A stretch of 64,000 nt of DNA from assembly GCA_964621785.1 (NCBI GenBank), contig CAZUPD010000008.1, forward strand, positions 55,427-119,426, given 5' to 3'. The first letter of the stretch is position 1; the number at the start of each line of letters is the position of its first letter. Origin of the DNA: JACKDW01 sp964621785 (GTDB lineage: Bacteria > Myxococcota_A > Polyangia > Nannocystales > Nannocystaceae). The position numbers were made by a program, and so were the translations under genes. This document shows, piece after piece, positions 9,643-16,840 of this stretch. Below the pieces are notes generated by a model. The model did not search any database. It was not told the origin of the DNA and saw only the letters and a program-made list of their open reading frames with translations.

Positions 9643-9663
9643 TTGTGAACAAATATGTTGAAC
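9633..9663. promoter_or_regulatory. Nested inverted repeats over the menF start
   Basis: GTTCAA (9633-9638) and TTGAAC (9658-9663) form an outer inverted repeat. Inside it ATTTGT-GA-ACAAAT (9641-9654) is a perfect 6-bp-arm palindrome that overlaps the menF start codon (9640-9642). The position suits a repressor site that blocks both RNA polymerase and initiation at menF. The divergent GbsR/MarR-type gene is the obvious candidate binder. This is inference from position and symmetry. Confidence 0.45.
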
Positions 9664-9680
9664 GGGATAATAATGTGCAA
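9652..9680 (-). promoter_or_regulatory. Putative menF promoter (possibly leaderless)
   Basis: Read on the minus strand, TTGCAC (9680-9675) is followed after exactly 17 nt by CATATT (9657-9652). This is close to a sigma-70 -35/-10 pair. Transcription would begin within a few bases of the menF ATG at 9642, which agrees with the absence of a Shine-Dalgarno sequence there. Confidence 0.35.
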
Positions 9681-9716
9681 GCTGGATCTCAGAATAAGTT
9701 TTTAGCTAATAATCAT

Positions 9717-9734
9717 GTTCATGAAATCATGAAC
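9717..9734. promoter_or_regulatory. Perfect 18-bp operator-like palindrome
   Basis: GTTCATGA-AA-TCATGAAC has 8-bp perfect arms with a 2-bp centre. It lies in an AT-rich stretch between the divergent menF and GbsR/MarR-type genes. The GTTCA half-site also occurs in the repeat over the menF start, which suggests one dimeric regulator binding twice. Confidence 0.5.
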
Positions 9735-9804
9735 AAAACAATTGTGTCCCGATGCCACCCGCGCGAGCGATTTGCGCGTTTGGTGGTATGGTTGCCGAAT
9801 CTCC

Positions 9805-10380
9805 ATGACCGCGAACGCCAGTGCCCGACCGGGCTCCGATCACCTCGAGCGCCGGATGTTGCAGGTCTGTGACTCCATCGGTGAGTTCATCGCCTATTGG
9901 GGATTTAAGTCGATCCACGGGAAACTGTGGACACTGCTGGCCCTGCGTCGACAACCGCAGACGCAAATCGCCCTCGCGCAAACCCTCGGGGTCAGTCGCT
10001 CACTCGTCAGTGGAAGCATCGCCGAGTTGCAACGCTTCGGCTTGGTACGACCGGTCTCGGACCACCGCAACGCTCCATTCGAAGCCGTGGTCGATGTGTG
10101 GCCGACGATCGCCGATATCCTGCGCACGCGCGAGTGGATGCTGGTCGAGTCGGTGCGGCTTGCCTTAGAGGCTGCGATCGATGAGGTCCGCGCCAGCCCG
10201 GCTCACGTGCGCGAGGCCTACGATGTCGAACGCATGCGGTTGTTGTTGGCGATGACCGAATCGGCGCAGAGCGTTCTCAAACTGCTGTTGCGGATGCGCA
10301 ATCCGCCGTCGATCGACAGTATGCGGCTATGGCTGGGCAAGCTCAACGGATTCATCGGACGTCTGCGGACGCCGTGGTAG
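9805..10380 (+). CDS. GbsR/MarR-type transcriptional regulator
   Basis: A 191-aa DNA-binding protein. The N-terminal DSIGEFIAYWGFKSIHGKLW matches the opening helix of the GbsR branch of MarR regulators. It is followed by a winged helix-turn-helix, QIALAQTLGVSRSLVSGSIA (about 53-72), then a wing with RPVSDHRNAPFEA and a long helical C-terminus. An upstream ATG at 9742 would add 21 residues across the palindromic promoter, so I prefer the ATG at 9805. The gene diverges from menF and probably controls the men operon and itself. Its ligand is unknown. Confidence 0.8.
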   Translation: MTANASARPGSDHLERRMLQVCDSIGEFIAYWGFKSIHGKLWTLLALRRQPQTQIALAQTLGVSRSLVSGSIAELQRFGLVRPVSDHRNAPFEAVVDVWPTIADILRTREWMLVESVRLALEAAIDEVRASPAHVREAYDVERMRLLLAMTESAQSVLKLLLRMRNPPSIDSMRLWLGKLNGFIGRLRTPW

Positions 10381-10507
10381 TTCGCTCCCACGCGTGGACG
10401 CATCGAGTGAGATGTAGATACATGCATGTCGTGCGACGTCTGGAGCGAATGGTTGTAGACACACCATTTCTAGGCGCTCTTCTGACACGGCAAGGAGTGT
10501 ATGCCAC

Positions 10508-11320
10508 CTACGCTGTGACCGGCAGGCACTGGTCGCGCAGCTCGGGCGGACAATAGCCGCCGCGGCGCAGGGTCAGCACCTCAAACCCCGCGTCTGTGAC
10601 CAAAATGGTGTGCTCGGCCTGGGCGCTCCACTTGCGGTCGCGGGTGAGTGCGGTCCAGCCATCGTCGAGGATTTCGCAGTTGGGCGTGCCGATATTGATC
10701 ATCGGTTCGATGGTGAAGGTCATCCCTGGACGCATCCGCCGGCCGGTCCCGCGGCGACCGACGTGGGACACCTGCGGGGCCATGTGGAACTCGCGGCCGA
10801 TGCCGTGTCCACAGAACATCTCGACCACACCGTAACCGTGGCGGTCGTGGGCAAACTCGAAGATCGCCGCTCCGATGTCGCCGATCCGTTTGTTCGGGCC
10901 GACTTCGCGGATCCCGAGCCACAGGCTCTCACGCGTCACGTCGATGAGTTTCTGTGCCTGTTTGTTGGTTTTGCCGCCCACGATAAACATGTCCGAACAA
11001 TCACCAAAGTAGCCGTCGAGGGTCGTGGTGATGTCGATGTTGATGATGTCGCCCTGCTGCAGGACCTTGTTGCGATCGGGGATCCCGTGGCAGACGACCT
11101 CGTTGACCGAAGTACAGATCGACTTGGGAAAGCCTTTGTAGTTGAGCGGGGAGGGGTAGGCCTTGCGTTCGACGATGTAGTCGTGACACAGGCGGTTGAG
11201 GTCTTCGGTGGTCGCCCCGGGTTGGACGTGGGGTTCGATAAACTCGAGGACGGAGGCCGCCAGCTTGCAGGTTGCCCGCATCTTTTCAATTTCGTGCTTA
11301 CTTTTGATCTCGACGGCCAT
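10508..11320 (-). CDS. map: Methionine aminopeptidase, type I
   Basis: A cytosolic di-metal peptidase (270 aa) that removes the initiator methionine. The five metal ligands sit in the expected motifs: NIDITTTLDGYFGDCSDMF (two Asp), CGHGIGREFH (His), FTIEPMI (Glu) and SAQAEHTI (Glu). The reading frame extends upstream to 11977, but that part is antisense to the next gene, so the start is ATG 11320 (MAVEIKSKHEI). No strong ribosome site is visible. It diverges from the ArsA-like gene across 183 bp. Confidence 0.95.
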   Translation of the reverse strand: MAVEIKSKHEIEKMRATCKLAASVLEFIEPHVQPGATTEDLNRLCHDYIVERKAYPSPLNYKGFPKSICTSVNEVVCHGIPDRNKVLQQGDIINIDITTTLDGYFGDCSDMFIVGGKTNKQAQKLIDVTRESLWLGIREVGPNKRIGDIGAAIFEFAHDRHGYGVVEMFCGHGIGREFHMAPQVSHVGRRGTGRRMRPGMTFTIEPMINIGTPNCEILDDGWTALTRDRKWSAQAEHTILVTDAGFEVLTLRRGGYCPPELRDQCLPVTA

Positions 11321-11503
11321 TTGTCTGCTTGTGTGGGCGGCTCGGGCAAAACGCCAAAAAAACGCCCTCGGTGGCCCGCGAGCATCGCTATCTCGTCTCC
11401 CGAGGTCAAGTCGCGGCTTGGGGGCTGTGCACACATCCATCACCCCGGGTTTGATCGCGCGTGCGGTGGCAGTCGCAGGCCAGCCGTGGCAAGCTCTGCC
11501 GCC

Positions 11504-12463
11504 ATGTCGGCCGCGGAGCACCGCCATTTTGATGCAGAGGGGGTCTTGGACCACCTGTCGACGCGGCAACTTCTGATCGTCAGCGGCAAAGGTGGCGTCG
11601 GCCGGACGACCGTTGCAGCCCTGTTGGGTATCGCGTTGGCAAGACGCGGGCGCAATGTGTTGGTAGCGACCGTCGGCCACGATGATCGACTCGCCTGGAT
11701 GTTGGGTCAGGAAAGCCTGGCTGAAGTGCCGACGCCGGTGGTTCGCGGGTTGTCGATCCAGCGAGTGGTCACCCATGTGTGCGTGCGCGAGTACGGGGCG
11801 ATGATGATCAAAAGTCAGCGGATCGCCCGGGCGGTGTTCGACAACAAGTTGATGCGACGCCTGCTCAACGCCGTGCCCGGACTCGACGACTACGCGGTGT
11901 TGGGCAAGTTGTGGCACGAGGCCTGTCGCGCCCGCAGCTTTGACACGGTGATCTTCGACGGTCCGGCGACCGGGCACCTGCGATACACCCTCGGGGTTCC
12001 ACGTGCGATTTTACGGGCAGTACCGGTGGGCCAGCTCACAAATGAAGCCAATGCGATGAAGGCTGCGCTCGAGGATGCGGCCAAAGTTCAGGCGGTGTTG
12101 GTCGGTCTCCCGGCGAGGTGGCCATTGACCGAAATGGCCGAGCTCGCCGCCTCGTTGCGTGAGGAGCTCCACATCGATATCGGGGCGATGATCGTCAACG
12201 GAGTATGGCCAGAAAATGTGCCCCATATTGCGTTGCCGAGCCGAGAGCAGGATCCAGATGGTGCGATCGCAAAGATGCTCGAGGTCACCAATACCGTCGC
12301 CGCCCAGGGGCAGCGCCATCGCAGGAATGTCGAACAGTTGATGGCCGAGCTGCGGGATCGCAATCCGCCGCCGACTCTCGAACTCGCGTGGGCATTTGCC
12401 GGTTTGACGGGACTACGCGATATGCAAGCGGCACTCGACCGGTTTGTCTTGGTCGGAAATTAA
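11504..12463 (+). CDS. ArsA/GET3-like anion-transporting ATPase family protein
   Basis: A 319-aa P-loop ATPase with the deviant Walker A SGKGGVGRTT (27-36), the signature of the ArsA/GET3/MinD class, and a Walker-B-like DTVIFDGPATGHL near 148. The FDGPATGH element and the later LTEMAEL and VNGV segments match bacterial ArsA-like proteins, which are common in myxobacteria. No arsenite pump or regulator is near, so arsenic resistance is not supported; the client is unknown. The open frame extends to 10610 but overlaps map in antisense, so ATG 11504 is chosen. Confidence 0.8.
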   Translation: MSAAEHRHFDAEGVLDHLSTRQLLIVSGKGGVGRTTVAALLGIALARRGRNVLVATVGHDDRLAWMLGQESLAEVPTPVVRGLSIQRVVTHVCVREYGAMMIKSQRIARAVFDNKLMRRLLNAVPGLDDYAVLGKLWHEACRARSFDTVIFDGPATGHLRYTLGVPRAILRAVPVGQLTNEANAMKAALEDAAKVQAVLVGLPARWPLTEMAELAASLREELHIDIGAMIVNGVWPENVPHIALPSREQDPDGAIAKMLEVTNTVAAQGQRHRRNVEQLMAELRDRNPPPTLELAWAFAGLTGLRDMQAALDRFVLVGN

Positions 12464-12496
12464 TTTGCATACGCACGATTGTGGCGCGGTGACAGG

Positions 12497-13153
12497 CTAG
12501 CGAGTGGCATCGCCCGTGCCCCACACCGCTTCACGGGCAGCGCGGTAGGCCTCGGGCGTATTGCATGTCTGTACAACTTTTGCGTCGGGAAGTTGGGATA
12601 CAGGAACGGTGCGGGCACCCAGACGCTCAAACATGCGGATCGGCCGGCGGATCGACGCTTCGAGCAGAGCCGTGGTGGTCGCGAGCGCCGGTACGACGCG
12701 AATCGCACTCGCCAGCGGATGGGCGTACTGTGGAGGTTCGTCGTCGACCGGGACAATTGCGTTGCACTGCGAATCGCCGCGCAATGCATCGATGACAAAC
12801 GCGATGTGTTCGCCCGTCATCATCACACCATCGCAGGCACCCAAAAATGCGATTTCGGCGTTGTACTGACGAAGCTGCAAAAGCCCCGTATGCAACCCGA
12901 CGAGCGGTCCTCCTGCGCGCAGCTCGGGCGGATCATCGATGCGGATCGCCGGCTGCGGTAATTCGGGAAGCTCCTGCTCCGGAGCTCCGACAACAACAAT
13001 GTGTGTACAAATGTTGCGCACAACTTCCACCAGGTGACACAGCAGCGGTTGGCCGCCCCAGTCGAGCCAGGCCTTCGGTGTTCCCATCCGGCTCGAACGA
13101 CCCCCTGCCAAAATCACAGCTCCTGCTTCGGGGTATGGTTGTCGGTCAGGCAT
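12497..13153 (-). CDS. mobA: Molybdenum cofactor guanylyltransferase MobA
   Basis: A 218-aa nucleotidyltransferase that attaches GMP to molybdopterin. It shows VILAGGRSSRMGTPKAWL (13-30), with the GG-x-S-x-RMG-x-PK loop, and a C-terminal CNTPEAYRAA resembling the usual NTPEDL motif. The metal-binding Asp lies in LGACDG. ATG 13153 has GGAG about 9 nt upstream. It is the last gene of the molybdenum-cofactor cluster, 138 nt after the MoeA-PBP gene. Confidence 0.88.
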   Translation of the reverse strand: MPDRQPYPEAGAVILAGGRSSRMGTPKAWLDWGGQPLLCHLVEVVRNICTHIVVVGAPEQELPELPQPAIRIDDPPELRAGGPLVGLHTGLLQLRQYNAEIAFLGACDGVMMTGEHIAFVIDALRGDSQCNAIVPVDDEPPQYAHPLASAIRVVPALATTTALLEASIRRPIRMFERLGARTVPVSQLPDAKVVQTCNTPEAYRAAREAVWGTGDATR

Positions 13154-13291
13154 CGGGTTTAACTCCGGTTCTTGGGTTCAGGGCTTGTCCCGTTATGCAG
13201 CGGCCGCGTGGATGTCTTGTGAGTCATGTGCTTTAACACCAGCTGTCTGGCTCAGAATCTGTCGTTGCGAACAACGGGTCGTTCGGGCCGG

Positions 13292-15304
13292 TCACGGGTC
13301 GGGTCGCAGACTTGGCTCGATCTCCGCAGGTGTAAACCCTTGTCCTTGAAGTTGTGCCCGCACGTCGGGATCCGCCAGCAGGGCGACAAACCGTTGGACC
13401 GCCGGTCGTTGTTGCCGGCTGTGCGGGACCAAAAAATCGTAGGACTCGCTGCGCACCGGAACAAATGCGAGGTCGGCTGCGCGGGCGACACTCGAGATGG
13501 CGATGCCCCAGTCGGCGCGGCCTTGGGCAATACACGTTGCCACACCCGAGTGGGAGCGGGCCTCGTGGTGATACCCCCGCGGACGTGTGGGGAGGTGGGC
13601 CAAAAGCTCGTCGATCAACACCCGCGTGCCACTACCGCGGTTGCGGTTGACCATCACCAGATCTTCGCGCAGTAACCGATCGGCGCGGGTCCATTGTTGC
13701 GGATCGGTTTGCGTCGGGTCGAACCGGGGATCGCCGCGGCGAAACAACAGCCCCTGCATGCGCCCGTAGCCACGGACGAGTGCACAGTCGGGCGGCACAA
13801 ATGATTTATTGTAGGTGCATGTATCCCGATCGTAGAGGTGAACTGGCGCGATGTCACACAAGCCCGCCGCAGCCGTTCGCAGCCCTCCCTGACTCCCGAG
13901 CGCGACCAAGCGTACGCGGATCCCCTCGCTGTGGAGACGTTCGGCGAGCTGCTCGAGGCCGGTGCAGTGACTGCCGACAACCACCAAATCGGCCGGTCCG
14001 CCGGCGCCGGCAAGCGGATTGACCCAAACTTCCTCGTCGACCTCGATCCGTTCCTGTTGTTGGGCGACCGCCAAAAAACCGTCGGCACGGCAAAATGCCG
14101 AGATGGAACCAGAACCCTTGGAAATAGTCTGTGCGACCGGTAAACCCTCATCGGACGACATCAATTGTACAAGCATGTATTGCCGTCGACCGCGGACGCT
14201 GGCGACGCTTTGGGCGAGTTTGGCCCGGATGCTCGCGCCTCGGCTCGCCCGTCCACTTCCGAGATAGGCGCGCAGGATCGGTGCGCAAAATTCGTGGAAG
14301 GTAAACAGTGCCGACGTTGGAAAGCCTGGTAGTACAACAATTGGGACGACCCGGCCGCGGTGGCGGGTCGCTGCGAGGCAAAGGGGCTTGCCCGGTTTGA
14401 GCGCGACGCCGTGGACGATGATCGGTCCGGTTGTGGGGTCGACTCCGGGCAGGGCGGCGACGGCCCGATAGCTCCGATCACCGGCTCCTTTGCTGGTCCC
14501 TCCCGACAACAAAATCAGGTCGCACTGGGCTTCGAGGGCCTGTGAAAGTGCGCGGTCTAAGGCGTCGTCGTCATCGCCGGCGATGCCTAAACGCAGGGCT
14601 TCACACCCGAGTTCTTCGCAGGCATCGGCCAACACAGTTTGGTTGCAGTCGTGTACATGGGCTGGTTTGAGCGGCTGTCCGGGGGCGATCAACTCATCTC
14701 CGGTCGACAACACCCCGACCCGCGGGCGGCGAATCACCCGGGCAACACCTAGCCCGATCGCTGCAAGTACACCTGTCTCGCGCGCCGTGAGCCTGGCGCC
14801 ACAGCGGAGCACAATTTCTCCCCGGGTGATGTCGGAGCCGGCAAACGAGATCATGTCCCCGGGTATCGCCGGCCGCCGCACGAGTAAAGTGTTTGTATGT
14901 TCAAGGTCACAATCCTCGAGCATGACCACGGCATCGGCCCCGCGGGGGATCATCCCGCCGGTGGCGATCGGCACGGCTAGTCCCGGGACAACTTCGGTCT
15001 GCGGGGCGATGCCGGTCGCGATCACCTCGTCGGCGAGGCGCAGGTGCGCCGGCCGCAGCTCGCTGGCGCCGTAGGTATCGCTGGCAACCACGGCGTACCC
15101 GTCGACATTGCTGCGATCAAACCCAGGGACATCGCCCGGGGCGGCCACCGACTCGGCCAACACACGCCCGCGAAGCTCGGCGAGCGGGACGGTTTCAACG
15201 GCGAGCGGGGCAGGTTGAACAACTTCGTGCCAGCGCCGGTATGCATGTGAGGGATCGATGACCTCGAGAAACTGGCTTTGGTTGTGTCCTCCCTGGACCA
15301 TCAT
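13292..15304 (-). CDS. MoeA-type molybdopterin molybdenumtransferase fused to a PBP-like domain
   Basis: A two-part protein (about 670 aa). Residues about 20-410 are MoeA: DRSNVDGYAV, GGMIPRGADAVV, STGDEL, LLSGGTSKGAGD and VLPGFPTSALFTFHEF. Residues about 450-665 form a periplasmic-binding-protein-like domain (DLVVVGSHCTGLEQLAERL, LVMVNRNRGSGTRVLIDELL, ADWGIAISSVA) related to molybdate/tungstate sensors. The fusion probably senses or delivers molybdate during insertion; such fusions occur in deltaproteobacteria and archaea. I place the start at the ATG at 15304, which has AGGAG 8 nt upstream. The upstream frame to 15418 runs through duplicated sequence. Confidence 0.87.
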   Translation of the reverse strand: MMVQGGHNQSQFLEVIDPSHAYRRWHEVVQPAPLAVETVPLAELRGRVLAESVAAPGDVPGFDRSNVDGYAVVASDTYGASELRPAHLRLADEVIATGIAPQTEVVPGLAVPIATGGMIPRGADAVVMLEDCDLEHTNTLLVRRPAIPGDMISFAGSDITRGEIVLRCGARLTARETGVLAAIGLGVARVIRRPRVGVLSTGDELIAPGQPLKPAHVHDCNQTVLADACEELGCEALRLGIAGDDDDALDRALSQALEAQCDLILLSGGTSKGAGDRSYRAVAALPGVDPTTGPIIVHGVALKPGKPLCLAATRHRGRVVPIVVLPGFPTSALFTFHEFCAPILRAYLGSGRASRGASIRAKLAQSVASVRGRRQYMLVQLMSSDEGLPVAQTISKGSGSISAFCRADGFLAVAQQQERIEVDEEVWVNPLAGAGGPADLVVVGSHCTGLEQLAERLHSEGIRVRLVALGSQGGLRTAAAGLCDIAPVHLYDRDTCTYNKSFVPPDCALVRGYGRMQGLLFRRGDPRFDPTQTDPQQWTRADRLLREDLVMVNRNRGSGTRVLIDELLAHLPTRPRGYHHEARSHSGVATCIAQGRADWGIAISSVARAADLAFVPVRSESYDFLVPHSRQQRPAVQRFVALLADPDVRAQLQGQGFTPAEIEPSLRPDP

Positions 15305-15392
15305 GTGCGCCACTCCTGGTTCCACACCCATGGCTGCGGGGCCGACCCTTGGCTGGCTCGCACGATGGACGAGATGGGGCGCGGATGCAAGG

Positions 15393-15542
15393 TCACGGGC
15401 GCTCCTCGGACGCGTCAAATGGATGTATAGACACCCATGCCTGCGGGACCAAACCTTGTATCTCCACCCATGTCTGCGGGGCGAGGTTGTTGAGGTGGCG
15501 TTCGCCGGTCCGTGCAGTGCCGATATGGACTTGGAGCGTCAC
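15393..15542 (-). pseudogene. Remnant of a second moeA C-terminus
   Basis: A 49-codon frame directly after moeA resembles the MoeA C-terminal domain. It reads VTLQVHIGTARTGERH, then LAPQTWVEIQG, LVPQAWVSIHPFDASEERP and a stop. The intact moeA ends RVGLTTAQTGEQH ... LAPLTWVDVHLFDRPEER. Order, wording and the final SEER/PEER match, so this is most likely the tail of a decayed or recombined moeA copy. It could still be translated: a GTG overlaps the moeA stop (GTGA) with GAGGAG upstream. A conserved small protein is the alternative. Confidence 0.6.
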
Positions 15543-15605
15543 AGACAACGCTCCTCGGGCCTATCAAAAAGATGTACATCCACCCATGTCAACGGGGCGA
15601 GTCCT
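15424..15605. repeat. 33-bp imperfect repeats from the moeA 3' end
   Basis: Units at 15424-15456 and 15457-15489 are adjacent. A third at 15573-15605 is the genuine moeA 3' end. Each contains CACCCATGnnnnCGGGG preceded by TGTAnnnnC. On the minus strand they encode the PxTWVxIH segment of the MoeA C-terminus. A weaker relative of the core occurs near 15327-15350 in the frame upstream of the MoeA-PBP start. Confidence 0.6.
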
Positions 15606-16840
15606 TCGAGGTCGCGTGGGACGATGACAACACCGTCGGCACGCACGGCACTTGAGAGGTTGCTGGCCCCGGAAGTTGCGATTGGCACGACATGTTGCTC
15701 CCCGGTTTGCGCAGTTGTCAGGCCGACGCGGACAAAGTCGACACGGCCGATTTTGGACACGATTTTGCGGGCGAGCTGGAGGCGGCGGCGGGTGTGTGGC
15801 CAGGCCCACGGCTGCTGACGGCCCTCGAGCGTGCGCACGTGGGGACCGACAAAAAACTCATAGGCGCACAGGCACGAGACCGGATTGCCGGGGAGTAAAA
15901 ACACAAACCGCCCGTCGGCGAGTTGTCCGAGACCCGTCGGGCTGGCCGGACGCATCGCCACTCCATGTATCAGCAATTTTCCCCGCGAGGCCAACACCGC
16001 CGGCATCAGATCTTCGAGGCCGACACTGGTCGCCCCGGAGACCAGGAGGATGTCGGCCGGACCTGCGAGCAGTTCTCCAAATCCACGTTCGAGCTCGCGG
16101 CGACCGTCAAACACGCGGATCGGCGGCATCCAGATCCCGCGGTCACGGCCGACGAGTGCTTGTAGGGTCACGGAATTGCTGTCGACGATTTGATAGGCAC
16201 CCGGCTGTTCCCCGGGTGGGACGAGCTCGGAGCCGGTGACCAACAATTGTACCCGGGGGCGCTCGATGACCGGGATGGCGACAAATCCGAGGGACGCCAG
16301 GACTCCGGCATCCTGGGCACGTAGCCGTCGCGGTGGTTCGAGAATCGTCTCGCCGCGGGCGACATCTTCGCCGATCTGGCCGAGGTGTTTTTGCGGTGCG
16401 ACCTGCCCGGTCAACTCGACCCGGGTGGGTGTTTCTTCGGATTCGCCAGCTGGCAGATGCGTGAGCTCGGCCTGGATCACCGCGTCGGCGCCCTCGGGGA
16501 CAGGCGCCCCGGTGGTGATCCGCACGGCTTGATGGTTGGTGATACAACCTCGATAGGGTCGACCTGGGAGGCTCGTACCCAACACTTTTAGTGTGAGTGG
16601 ATTTTGCTCGCTGGCGCCGAAACTATCTTCGCCGCGGATGGCATAGCCATCGACCGCCGCCCGACGAAAGCCCGGGACATCGATCGGTGCGACGATCGGG
16701 GCCGCGAGGTTGCGTCCGGCCGATGTCGTGACATGGGTGAGCTCGCCAGGCAGTGGCGTCGCCCGACGGAGGATCTCGATGACCTCGGAGACTTCACTGC
16801 GGGCGCGAAACCCTCGCATGCGGATGGAGCGAACGGTCAT
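15539..16840 (-). CDS. moeA: Molybdopterin molybdenumtransferase MoeA
   Basis: A 433-aa enzyme that inserts molybdate into adenylylated molybdopterin. Motifs: GFRRAAVDGYAIRGEDSFGA, TTGAPVPEGADAVI, LLVTGSELV, ILLVSGATSVG, LPGNPVSCLCAYEFFV, and a C-terminal domain ending in WVDVHLF. ATG 16840 overlaps the stop of the NuoEF-like gene (ATGA). The frame is open further upstream to 17074, but that is antisense to or shared with the previous gene. It is one of two MoeA-type genes in the operon; in other organisms paired MoeA proteins can differ in metal preference (molybdenum or tungsten). Confidence 0.92.
   Translation of the reverse strand: MTVRSIRMRGFRARSEVSEVIEILRRATPLPGELTHVTTSAGRNLAAPIVAPIDVPGFRRAAVDGYAIRGEDSFGASEQNPLTLKVLGTSLPGRPYRGCITNHQAVRITTGAPVPEGADAVIQAELTHLPAGESEETPTRVELTGQVAPQKHLGQIGEDVARGETILEPPRRLRAQDAGVLASLGFVAIPVIERPRVQLLVTGSELVPPGEQPGAYQIVDSNSVTLQALVGRDRGIWMPPIRVFDGRRELERGFGELLAGPADILLVSGATSVGLEDLMPAVLASRGKLLIHGVAMRPASPTGLGQLADGRFVFLLPGNPVSCLCAYEFFVGPHVRTLEGRQQPWAWPHTRRRLQLARKIVSKIGRVDFVRVGLTTAQTGEQHVVPIATSGASNLSSAVRADGVVIVPRDLEGLAPLTWVDVHLFDRPEERCL

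Noticed and set aside
10610..11503. N-terminal half of the open frame leading into the ArsA-like ATPase
   Set aside because: It is antisense to methionine aminopeptidase; the P-loop ATPase homology starts only after ATG 11504.
11504..12463. Arsenite resistance role for the ArsA-like ATPase
   Set aside because: No arsR, arsB or arsC neighbours and no Cys metal site evident; family membership alone does not support the role.
15305..15418. Upstream extension of the MoeA-PBP frame
   Set aside because: It runs through moeA-derived duplicated sequence and has no ribosome site, whereas ATG 15304 has AGGAG.
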